A stretch of DNA of 50,334 nt. It comes from Paludibacteraceae bacterium (lineage in GTDB: Bacteria; Bacteroidota; Bacteroidia; Bacteroidales; Paludibacteraceae). The first letter of the stretch is position 1, and every line of letters begins with the position of its first letter. Under the pieces are notes generated by a model that was not told where the DNA came from, did not search any database, and was given only the letters and a program-made list of their open reading frames with translations. The position numbers and the translations under genes are program-made. The stretch lies in the NCBI GenBank assembly GCA_024399615.1, contig JAKSNQ010000006.1:1-50334 (forward strand), in the 5' to 3' direction. Positions 43,960 through 50,334 of this stretch are shown in pieces.

Positions 43960-44376
43960 ATGACCATAGCTGTAGATTTTGATGGAACCATCGTGACTCA
44001 CGAGTATCCACGTATCGGAAAACCCATTCCGTTTGCTATCGAAACGCTTAAGAAACTTATCCTCGAAGACCACCATCAGGTGATTCTTTGGTCGGTTCGC
44101 GAGGGCGATTTGCTCAAAGAGGCGGTTGATTACTGCGCCAGCAAAGGGGTCGAATTTTACGCTGTTAATAGCAACTATCCCGAGGAGGTGACGGGAAGAA
44201 ATACTGCGCCTCGCAAACTGACTGCTGATCTTTTTATCGATGACCGCAACTTGGGTGGCATTCCCGATTGGGGGGTGATTTATCAGATGATCAAGTCGGG
44301 TAGGGCGCACCAACCGGTTCCGGAAGGGATGGCGATGGAGATGCCTAAGAAGAAAAAGTTCCTGGGAATTTTCTAA
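43960..44376 (+). CDS. Small HAD-like hydrolase
   Basis: 138 residues with the HAD motif I (VDFDGTIVTHE, nucleophile Asp and general acid Asp) at the N-terminus, motif II-like Ser in ILWSVREG, and an acidic motif IV (LFIDDRNLGG). A cap domain is absent. The Lys-rich tail (PKKKKFLGIF) is of unknown use. It resembles small Bacteroidota HAD proteins of unknown substrate. A run of nine C follows its stop. Confidence 0.83.
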   Translation: MTIAVDFDGTIVTHEYPRIGKPIPFAIETLKKLILEDHHQVILWSVREGDLLKEAVDYCASKGVEFYAVNSNYPEEVTGRNTAPRKLTADLFIDDRNLGGIPDWGVIYQMIKSGRAHQPVPEGMAMEMPKKKKFLGIF

Positions 44377-44385
44377 CCCCCCCCC
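44377..44385. repeat. C9 homopolymer before a GNAT start
   Basis: Nine consecutive C (44377-44385) between the HAD stop and the GNAT ATG at 44389. Homopolymers of this length slip in replication, but it lies outside both frames. Confidence 0.9.
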
Positions 44386-44388
44386 TTT

Positions 44389-44886
44389 ATGCTTCAACTT
44401 CGAGCTATTGATATGCGTGACTTGCCGTTTCTCTACCAGTGGGAAAACGATGCTGCGGCATGGGCTGATGGAGCTACACACAATCCCATCAGTCAGGACC
44501 AACTACGTGCGTACATACGCGAGAGTGCGGGCGATATATTTAAGGACGGCCAGTTACGCCTGATGGCCGAGGGGGATGGAGAAACCATCGGTTGTATTGA
44601 TTTATTTGATTTCGAACCTCGTTCGCGACGGGCGGCATTGGGAATGTATATCTCGCCTCAGGCACGGGGGAAGGGATGGGGAAAACAGATGGTGGAGGCG
44701 GTCGAGCACTATGCGTTCTCTTTCTTGGGACTGCATCAACTCTATGCGATTATTGCTGAAGACAACCCGGCTTGTCTCAATATCTATCGTGAGGCGAATT
44801 ACCTGCAGACGGGCGTTCTCCTTGACTGGAAGTGGACTGAACAGGGCTTTGTGAATGCATTGCTATTGCAGAAAGTGATACGCTGA
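44389..44886 (+). CDS. GNAT family N-acetyltransferase
   Basis: 165 residues of the RimJ/RimL-like GNAT type: LRAIDMRDLPFLYQWEND at the N-terminus, AALGMYISPQARGKGWGKQMVEAV with the acetyl-CoA pyrophosphate loop (RGKGWG) and LHQLYAIIAEDNPACLNIYREANY. It transfers acetyl to an amine; the acceptor is unknown. The last gene of the recR group, followed by a terminator. Confidence 0.9.
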   Translation: MLQLRAIDMRDLPFLYQWENDAAAWADGATHNPISQDQLRAYIRESAGDIFKDGQLRLMAEGDGETIGCIDLFDFEPRSRRAALGMYISPQARGKGWGKQMVEAVEHYAFSFLGLHQLYAIIAEDNPACLNIYREANYLQTGVLLDWKWTEQGFVNALLLQKVIR

Positions 44887-44901
44887 TTAGATTAAAACCC
44901 G

Positions 44902-44929
44902 AAAAACGCGTCAAAAAGATGCGTTTTTT
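44902..44929 (+). terminator. Intrinsic terminator
   Basis: AAAAACGCGTC (44902-44912) pairs with GATGCGTTTTT (44918-44928) with one G-T pair around AAAAA; T-rich downstream. It separates the recR group from the glnN promoter 10 bases later. Confidence 0.85.
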
Positions 44930-44938
44930 CTGTTTTTA

Positions 44939-44970
44939 TTTGGTCATTTCGGATTTTTTGTGTAATTTTG
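44939..44970 (+). promoter_or_regulatory. glnN: Bacteroidota-type promoter for glutamine synthetase III
   Basis: TTTG (44939-44942), 20 bases, TAATTTTG (44963-44970), about 65 bases before the start codon. Confidence 0.82.
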
Positions 44971-45039
44971 CGCTTTGTATTGGATGATTTTTTCAGGGGT
45001 GTTCTTTACACACCCCTTTAGTACAACTATATAGAGATT

Positions 45040-47229
45040 ATGAAGAATTATCGATTTTCTGCTGTGGAGCGTGCTTGGGAGCACAAACCCATAGTCGTTT
45101 CTGCATCTGAGGAAAAACTTCAGACTGTTTTTGGGCGCCAGGTCTTCACCCGTGAGCGAATGCGCGACTATATCGCTGAGCAAACATTGGAGCTGCTGTT
45201 TGATGCTATTGACAATAACAAACCTATCGGCCGAGCGTTGGCTGGTAGTGTGGCTATTGGTATGAAAAAATGGGCCATTGAAAATGGGGCAACGCATTTC
45301 ACGCATTGGTTTCAACCGTTGACCGGGGGCACGGCAGAGAAGCAGGATGCCTTCTTCGGATTCGATAAGCAGGGACGTGTGATGGAGGAGTTTTCCGGTA
45401 GCGAACTCTATCAGCAGGAACCGGATGCTTCGTCTTTCCCTAATGGAGGTATTCGCAATACCTTCGAAGCACGTGGCTATTCGGCTTGGGATCCTACTTC
45501 GCCGGCTTTCGTCGTTGATGATAGATTGTGTATTCCTACTATTTTTGTCGCATATACGGGTGAGGCGTTGGACTACAAGACGCCTCTCTTGCGTTCGATC
45601 GAAGCGCTCGACAAGGCCGCTACCGATGTCTGCAACTATTTCGACAAGAATGTGAAGAATGTGCGTTCCAACCTCGGATGGGAGCAGGAGTATTTCCTAG
45701 TGGACAAGGCCTTGTATTGCGCGCGTCCTGACCTGGTCATGACCGGACGAACACTCATCGGACACTATCCTGCCAAATCGCAACAGCTTGATGATCACTA
45801 TTTTGGTACTATTCCCGAGCGTGTTACCGCTTTCATGACCGAACTGGAGCAGGAGGCGCATAAGTTGGGCATTCCGGTTAAGACGCGTCACAACGAGGTC
45901 GCACCTAACCAGTTTGAGTTGGCACCTATCTATGAGGAACTGAACCTCGCCAACGACCACAATCTGCTGATCATGTCGCTCATGGAAAAAATCGCACACA
46001 AGCACAATTTCCAGGTGCTCTTCCATGAGAAACCATATGCCGGAGTGAATGGTTCTGGCAAGCATTGCAATTGGTCTATGTCCACCAATACCGGTGTAAA
46101 TTTGCTCTCACCGGGCAAAAATCCATACTCCAATCTCCAGTTCGTTACTTTCTTGGTCAATATCCTGAAGGCCGTGCAGCGTCATAATGGTCTGCTCAAA
46201 GCATCTATTGTTTCGGCTACCAATGCCCATCGACTGGGTGCGAACGAGGCTCCACCTGCTATTATCTCCATCTTCTTGGGAACTACACTCACCCAGGCGC
46301 TCAACGAGATTGAGCATGCCGACCTCGATCATGGTATCATTATCAATGCCAAGAAGGAGATGAAGTTGGGTGTGGCACATATCCCTGAGATTCTGCTCGA
46401 TAATACCGATCGTAACCGCACCTCACCATTTGCCTTCACCGGCAATCGTTTTGAGTTCCGTGCGGTCGGCTCGTCGGCCAATTGTGGAGCGGCCATGCTC
46501 GCTCTCAATGCAGCCGTGGCGGAGCAACTCAAGTATTTTAAAGAGGAGGTGGATGCGCTGATTGCCGGAGGCGAAAGCAAAGAACGCGCGCTGTTTACCA
46601 TCATTCGCAAGTATATTACCGATACCAAAGCCATTCGTTTCGATGGAAATGGCTACAGCGACGAGTGGAAGGCTGAAGCGGCTGTACGTGGACTGGATTG
46701 CGAGACATCGGCTCCGCTGATTATCGACAATTACCTCGGCGAGAAGGCCGTGTCTATGTTTGAGAGAGTGGGCGTGTTGTCATTGGCTGAACTCCGTTCA
46801 CGTTGTGAAGTCAAGTGGCAGAACTACTCGATGAAACTGCAGATTGAGAGCCGCGTGCTGGGAGATATGGTGCAAAATCATGCCTTGCCGGCGGCGCAAC
46901 GCTACCAGTCTATTCTGCTTGATAATGTGAAGAAGATGCAGGACATCTTCGGCAAAGAGGGCATTACCGATCTGGCGGCGGAGGACATCGATATGATTCG
47001 CAAGATTGGCAATAGCAACAATCGCATCTTGCACCTCGTGGCTGAGATGGTGGCATTACGTGTCAAGGCCAACCATATTACCGATGAGCGGGAGCGTGCC
47101 GTCGCATTCCATGATACCGTCGTGCCTAAGATGGAGGAAATCAGGGCACTCGTTGACGAACTGGAGATGATTGTCGATGATGAATTATGGACTTTGCCTA
47201 AGTATCGCGAGCTGCTGTTCATTCGCTGA
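45040..47229 (+). CDS. glnN: Type III glutamine synthetase
   Basis: 729 residues, the GSIII length (types I and II are much shorter). It makes glutamine from glutamate, ammonia and ATP; GSIII is a dodecamer. Signatures are the GSIII N-terminus with HFTHWFQPLTGGTAEKQDAF, GWEQEYFLVD (metal Glu), HNEVAPNQFELAP and GVNGSGKHCNWSMSTN. The last ~150 residues are the family's helical C-terminal domain. It has its own strong promoter. No PII or ammonium transporter gene lies nearby. Confidence 0.97.
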   Translation: MKNYRFSAVERAWEHKPIVVSASEEKLQTVFGRQVFTRERMRDYIAEQTLELLFDAIDNNKPIGRALAGSVAIGMKKWAIENGATHFTHWFQPLTGGTAEKQDAFFGFDKQGRVMEEFSGSELYQQEPDASSFPNGGIRNTFEARGYSAWDPTSPAFVVDDRLCIPTIFVAYTGEALDYKTPLLRSIEALDKAATDVCNYFDKNVKNVRSNLGWEQEYFLVDKALYCARPDLVMTGRTLIGHYPAKSQQLDDHYFGTIPERVTAFMTELEQEAHKLGIPVKTRHNEVAPNQFELAPIYEELNLANDHNLLIMSLMEKIAHKHNFQVLFHEKPYAGVNGSGKHCNWSMSTNTGVNLLSPGKNPYSNLQFVTFLVNILKAVQRHNGLLKASIVSATNAHRLGANEAPPAIISIFLGTTLTQALNEIEHADLDHGIIINAKKEMKLGVAHIPEILLDNTDRNRTSPFAFTGNRFEFRAVGSSANCGAAMLALNAAVAEQLKYFKEEVDALIAGGESKERALFTIIRKYITDTKAIRFDGNGYSDEWKAEAAVRGLDCETSAPLIIDNYLGEKAVSMFERVGVLSLAELRSRCEVKWQNYSMKLQIESRVLGDMVQNHALPAAQRYQSILLDNVKKMQDIFGKEGITDLAAEDIDMIRKIGNSNNRILHLVAEMVALRVKANHITDERERAVAFHDTVVPKMEEIRALVDELEMIVDDELWTLPKYRELLFIR

Positions 47230-47257
47230 TGACTTGCGCAGGTAGTATTTTGATTTT

Positions 47258-47314
47258 ACACACACACATACACACTCACACACACATACACACACACATA
47301 CACACACATACATA
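47258..47314. repeat. CA-rich microsatellite before DUF4494 start
   Basis: About 57 bases of (AC/CA)n interrupted regularly by AT or CT (units such as CACACACATA) end 8 bases before the ATG at 47323. No gene or promoter is seen in the 93-base gap. Confidence 0.92.
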
Positions 47315-47322
47315 TATTACAT

Positions 47323-47787
47323 ATGGAATATTTTGAAACAAAAGCCAAATTTACCAAGGATCAGGGTGATGGCAAAGCGCCACAGAGCACCTCTGAACTC
47401 TATATAGCACGGGCGCTGTCCTATGCCGATGTCGAGGAGCGCATTACCGAGATTGTCGAGCATATGAGCTTCGAGGGACTGCCCGAATTGTCTATTCGTA
47501 AGGTGAAATATACCGATATCTTCCCTTGCGATAACCCCAATGCGGACAAGTGGTACAAGGTGAAGGTCATCTTCCGAATGCTGGATGGCGAAGGAGATAA
47601 CCTCAAGGAGAAATTGGTGGCGCAGTTGTGTTTGGCGCAGGCATGGGATATTGCTTCTGCACTCAAGCATACCGAGACCAATCTGCGCGGCGGTATGACC
47701 GATGGATACGTACATACGGTCAGCGAAACCAAGATTCTCGATTACTACGATTTCTCGGTGGCAGACGTTCGTGACGAACAGGTATAA
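47323..47787 (+). CDS. DUF4494 family protein
   Basis: 154 residues resembling DUF4494 of Bacteroidota: an N-terminus of the type (M)xYFETKAKF, ELYIARALSYADVEERI, KVKYTDIFPCDN, DKWYKVKVIF and an ending with TKILDYYDF. Cytoplasmic, no catalytic motif known. Function unestablished to my knowledge. Ends 6 bases before the YggS gene, so both likely share an mRNA. Confidence 0.82.
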   Translation: MEYFETKAKFTKDQGDGKAPQSTSELYIARALSYADVEERITEIVEHMSFEGLPELSIRKVKYTDIFPCDNPNADKWYKVKVIFRMLDGEGDNLKEKLVAQLCLAQAWDIASALKHTETNLRGGMTDGYVHTVSETKILDYYDFSVADVRDEQV

Positions 47788-47793
47788 TATCCT

Positions 47794-48456
47794 ATGATAC
47801 AAGATAATATTGCACAAATACGTGCCACTTTGCCGGAAAATGTCACACTCGTGTGCACATCCAAAATGCACCCGATCGAGGCCATACGCCAGGCTTATGA
47901 GGCTGGTGAACGAGACTTCGGAGAGAGTCGTGTGCAGGAGTTGGTCGAGAAGCAACAGCAATTGCCGGACGATATCCGTTGGCATTTTATCGGGCATCTG
48001 CAGACCAACAAGATTCGTCAGATTTTGCCGTTTGTCAGCCTCATCCATTCCGTCGATTCGCTTCATCTGCTCGAGGCCATTTCCGACGAAGCGGTCAAGC
48101 AGGGTAGGGTGGTGAATGTGCTTATCGAGATGCACGTTGCTGCCGAGGAAACCAAGACCGGTTTCGACATTAGCGATGCCGATGCCCTGCAGGCTATTGT
48201 TGATCTCAATCATGCGCCTGCTTTCCTGCGCGAGTACCCGGGCGTGAACATTGTTGGACTGATGGGTATGGCGACACATACCGACGACCTCGATCGTGTA
48301 CGTCGCGATTTTGCGGCCTTATCGGCCTTGCACAAGCAGATTTTCCCTTCTGGAGGAATCTTGTCTATGGGAATGTCTGAAGATTTCCCGTTGGCTATTG
48401 CCGAAGGTGCGAACATGATTCGTATTGGCAGCCTCATCTTTGGCCAACGCCAGTAA
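47794..48456 (+). CDS. YggS/PLPBP family PLP-binding protein
   Basis: 220 residues, full length for the family. The PLP Lys lies in LVCTSKMHP; DFGESRVQEL, WHFIGHLQTNKIRQI, HSVDSLHLLEAI, LIEMHVAAEETKTGF, LMGMATHTDD, LSMGMSEDFPLAIAEGANMIRIGSLIFG all follow the family pattern. No enzyme activity is known; it maintains PLP and amino-acid balance. The DUF4494 gene precedes it. Confidence 0.94.
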   Translation: MIQDNIAQIRATLPENVTLVCTSKMHPIEAIRQAYEAGERDFGESRVQELVEKQQQLPDDIRWHFIGHLQTNKIRQILPFVSLIHSVDSLHLLEAISDEAVKQGRVVNVLIEMHVAAEETKTGFDISDADALQAIVDLNHAPAFLREYPGVNIVGLMGMATHTDDLDRVRRDFAALSALHKQIFPSGGILSMGMSEDFPLAIAEGANMIRIGSLIFGQRQ

Positions 48457-48506
48457 CTTCGCCCTCCGACCCTTAATTGTCAAATTGTCAAATAGCTCTT
48501 CGATCG

Positions 48507-48616
48507 CAACGCATGTTAATTGTTAATTGTTAATTAGGGCTTTGCCCGTTAATTAGCCCCAATTCCAACGCATGTTAATTGTTAATTGTTAATTGTTAAT
48601 TGTTAATTGTTAATTG
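48507..48616. repeat. Two CAACGCATG-(TTAATTG)n modules
   Basis: CAACGCATG (48507-48515) is followed by three heptamers TTAATTG/TTAATTA (48516-48536). CAACGCATG (48566-48574) is followed by six TTAATTG (48575-48616). A GGGC-TTT-GCCC stem (48537-48547) lies between. The second array ends 5 bases before the antiporter ATG. Upstream, AAATTGTC-like units (48472-48493) repeat too. The 165-base gap has no gene. Confidence 0.9.
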
Positions 48617-48621
48617 TTCAC

Positions 48622-49917
48622 ATGAACCGTCGTAACGGCCTTCTGGCACTTTCACCCATGTTGCTTCTCATCCTTGTTTTTGTGGTGATTGGCATTCTGG
48701 CCGGGGATTTTTACAAGGTCCCCATGCTTGTGGTGTTTATTTTGGTCGCTGCGTATGCTTTGTGCCTGACGCGTATCGATCGTCATACCAAGCAACGATT
48801 GCCTCTGCTTGATCGCCTCGCTCTTTTCAGCCGTGGTGCCGGCGAGCGCAATCTGCTTCAGATGATATGGATTTTTGTCCTGGCGGGTGCTTTTGCCGAG
48901 TCTGCCAAACAGATGGGTGCTATCGATGCGATGGTCAATGTCGTGTTGGATGTGATGCCTCCGTCGCTGGTTTTGGTGGGCCTTTTCCTCTCGGCGTTGG
49001 GAGTCTCGTTGGGTATAGGCACGTCGGTCGGTACTATTGTGGCCATCACGCCTTTTGCGGCTGCCTTGGCGGCTTCGGCTTCCATCTCTGTGGAGATGAG
49101 CGTTGCGGCTGTCATTGGCGGGGCACTCTTTGGCGACAATCTCTCGTTTATCTCCGATACAACGGTGGCTGCCACCCAGACCCAGCAGATTCCCATGCGG
49201 GACAAGTTCCTCGCCAATCTGGGATGGGCCTTGCCTGCCGCATTGATTACGACGGTTATCTATGTCATTTTAGGCCTCTCTTTGCCTGAGCATCAGGTCA
49301 CTACTGCTGCGGTCCAGTGGCTGCATATTGTTCCTTATCTCTTTGTTATTGTGGCCGCATTATGTGGCTTGCACGTGTTGGTCGTCCTCTTTTTGGCCAA
49401 TATACTTACGGGTATTATCGGCGTCGCTACGGGTACGTTCACCTGGCTTGGATGGTCGGCGGCCATGACGGCGGGTGTGGCCAATATGGGCGAACTTATT
49501 CTCATTTCGATGATTGCTGGTGGACTGCTCGAGATGATCAAGTACAATGGAGGCATCACGTGGCTTATCTATTGCCTTCGTCGGCACATTCGTTCGTCCC
49601 GTGGAGCGTCGATTGCTATCGCTACCCTTGTTTCCGTTGTGGATATCTGTACGGCCAACAATACGATTGCCATTCTTTCTGTCGGACATATCTCGCGTGA
49701 TATTGCCGACATGTACGGCATTTCGCGAAGACGTGCCGCATCTATTCTTGACACCTATTCCTGCTGTACGCAGGGGATGTTGGTATATGGTGCACAGTTG
49801 TTGATGGCGGCGGGTATTGCGGCGGTCAATCCGATTCATATCATTCCATTTCTGGTTTATCCGTTGGTGCTCTTTGCGGTTGCCACTTTCAGTTTGGTTT
49901 TCCTCCGTCAGACGTGA
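48622..49917 (+). CDS. NhaC family Na+/H+ antiporter
   Basis: 431 residues from ATG 48622; an in-frame TTG at 48607 lies inside the heptamer array and is rejected. About 11 transmembrane helices. The NhaC signature GALFGDNLSFISDTTVAATQTQ (ion-binding Asp residues) is clear, as is the second-half ANMGELILISMIAGGLLEM and DICTANNTIAILSVG. It exchanges Na+ for H+ across the inner membrane. Ends 90 bases before a new promoter region. Confidence 0.9.
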   Translation: MNRRNGLLALSPMLLLILVFVVIGILAGDFYKVPMLVVFILVAAYALCLTRIDRHTKQRLPLLDRLALFSRGAGERNLLQMIWIFVLAGAFAESAKQMGAIDAMVNVVLDVMPPSLVLVGLFLSALGVSLGIGTSVGTIVAITPFAAALAASASISVEMSVAAVIGGALFGDNLSFISDTTVAATQTQQIPMRDKFLANLGWALPAALITTVIYVILGLSLPEHQVTTAAVQWLHIVPYLFVIVAALCGLHVLVVLFLANILTGIIGVATGTFTWLGWSAAMTAGVANMGELILISMIAGGLLEMIKYNGGITWLIYCLRRHIRSSRGASIAIATLVSVVDICTANNTIAILSVGHISRDIADMYGISRRRAASILDTYSCCTQGMLVYGAQLLMAAGIAAVNPIHIIPFLVYPLVLFAVATFSLVFLRQT

Positions 49918-50006
49918 AAATTTATTCGTTTGCCGATTTTTTTATTGTCAAAATTCCCCTATGAATGTTCGATTTGGTGAATAATGTCCTAAATGGGGTA
50001 TGAATA

Positions 50007-50038
50007 TTTGCGTATACAAAAAATTTTGTATACCTTTG
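50007..50038 (+). promoter_or_regulatory. Bacteroidota-type promoter whose spacer is a dyad operator candidate
   Basis: TTTG (50007-50010), 20 bases, TACCTTTG (50031-50038). The spacer is almost filled by an inverted repeat: GTATACAAAA (50012-50021), AA, TTTTGTATAC (50024-50033), perfect arms of 10 that reach into the -7 box. Such a dyad is a good site for a dimeric regulator. No ORF follows for about 290 bases. Confidence 0.75.
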
Positions 50039-50042
50039 CATC

Positions 50043-50110
50043 GTGATTTTTTCATAGTATTAGATTTAAGGTTAATTAGAAGAGGGGTTGTCGGGAGACA
50101 ATCCCTTTTT
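50043..50110 (+). ncRNA. Candidate ~65-nt terminated small RNA
   Basis: From the promoter at 50007-50038 a transcript would start a few bases past 50038. It would end at a strong terminator: GGGGTTGTC (50084-50092), loop GGGA, GACAATCCC (50097-50105), then five T. No coding frame of note fits. It may be a small RNA, or a leader with an attenuator, but a second promoter at 50191 argues for a separate unit. Confidence 0.45.
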
Positions 50111-50119
50111 GTGTACCTT

Positions 50120-50149
50120 CTTGTCGCCTCTTGTTACCGCTTGTAGCCG
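50120..50149. repeat. 10-bp degenerate tandem repeat
   Basis: CTTGTCGCCT, CTTGTTACCG, CTTGTAGCCG (50120-50149), with a weaker fourth unit CTGTTTTCCT. The 417-base gene-free end of the window (49918-50334) holds this, the two promoters, the small RNA candidate and the 25-bp repeats. Confidence 0.6.
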
Positions 50150-50190
50150 CTGTTTTCCTCTCGCTTTTCCTGTGTTTTTTGCTTGAACTA

Positions 50191-50222
50191 TTTGCATAAT
50201 TGAAAAAAAAGCAGTACCTTTG
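50191..50222 (+). promoter_or_regulatory. Bacteroidota-type promoter near the right edge
   Basis: TTTG (50191-50194), 20 bases, TACCTTTG (50215-50222). The transcript would include two alternative stems: GCGC/GCGC (50235-50238 with 50243-50246) or CGCAAG/CTTGCG (50236-50241 with 50251-50256), then the 25-bp repeats. The gene it serves is beyond the window. Confidence 0.8.
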
Positions 50223-50280
50223 CAGGCAAAATCCGCGCAAGTGCGCATCCCTTGCGTGTTAAGAACAGTCAACAGTATTT

Positions 50281-50334
50281 TGTATGACTGCTAGATTATC
50301 TGGATTGTATGACTGCTAGATTATCTGGATTGTA
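50281..50334. repeat. 25-bp perfect tandem repeat running off the window
   Basis: A unit that begins TGTATGACTGCTAG and ends ATTATCTGGAT occupies 50281-50305 and again 50306-50330 without a change; 50331-50334 (TGTA) starts a third. 25 is not a multiple of 3 and TAG falls within, so it is unlikely to be coding. The total length is unknown. Confidence 0.9.

Noticed and set aside
49918-50006. Terminator after the NhaC gene
   Set aside because: There is a T run near 49937 but no convincing stem before it.
50281-50334. Possible CRISPR repeat at the right edge
   Set aside because: The 25-bp copies touch each other with no spacer between.

Overview
This is a chromosomal window from a Bacteroidota genome, almost certainly order Bacteroidales. 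The evidence is consistent: promoters of the Bacteroidota type (TTTG, 20 bases, TAnnTTTG), a Rho factor with a long Gln-rich insert, the type IX secretion (T9SS) component PorT with several T9SS-sorted surface proteins, a type III glutamine synthetase, and Bacteroidota-restricted families (DUF4954, DUF2027-Smr, DUF4494). I see no complete mobile element, tRNA, rRNA or CRISPR array. The genus cannot be told from the sequence.

Layout. 1-254: GC-rich end of a truncated gene that looks like a prophage spanin or holin accessory protein. 388-3397 (minus): a secreted endonuclease I and a T9SS-type surface protein with an OB-like fold. 3561-10690 (plus): SulP anion transporter, TrmH/SpoU methyltransferase, RidA, GlmS and DUF4954. 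10894-20619 (minus): two transcription units, rho-aroQ-porT and patatin-CotH-gltX-recQ. 20723-29240 (plus): oxaloacetate decarboxylase alpha-like protein, serC-serA, a T9SS type B surface protein, an M3 peptidase and a thioesterase. 29326-39321 (plus): cell-wall amidase, MCE protein, dnaA, dnaX, an exported phosphoesterase/beta-propeller fusion and a tyrosine autokinase, tightly packed from one promoter. 39376-44886 (plus): YgiQ radical SAM protein, M23 peptidase, Smr protein, recR, a membrane protein, HAD and GNAT. 44939-49917 (plus): glutamine synthetase III, DUF4494, YggS and an NhaC antiporter. 49918-50334: no gene, but two strong promoters, a candidate ~65-nt terminated RNA and the start of a 25-bp tandem array that runs off the window.

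How the genes fit together. Most are housekeeping: amino-sugar, serine, shikimate and nitrogen metabolism, replication initiation and the clamp loader, recombination, termination and tRNA charging. A second theme is the cell surface: PorT helps build the T9SS, and at least three window proteins end in likely T9SS sorting domains. Cell-wall and envelope functions share an apparent operon with dnaA and dnaX.

The less ordinary signals are: (i) the 49918-50334 region, with a dyad filling the promoter spacer, a short terminated transcript and the 25-bp repeats; (ii) short tandem arrays of 2, 7, 9, 10 and 11 bp in gene-free gaps, several just before start codons; (iii) a recQ frame with no ATG/GTG/TTG before its essential N-terminus; (iv) an oxaloacetate decarboxylase alpha-like protein whose carrier domain lacks the biotinylated lysine; (v) a tyrosine autokinase ending in nine Gly-Tyr pairs with no polysaccharide genes beside it. 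I did not find a convincing complete new defence or mobile system.
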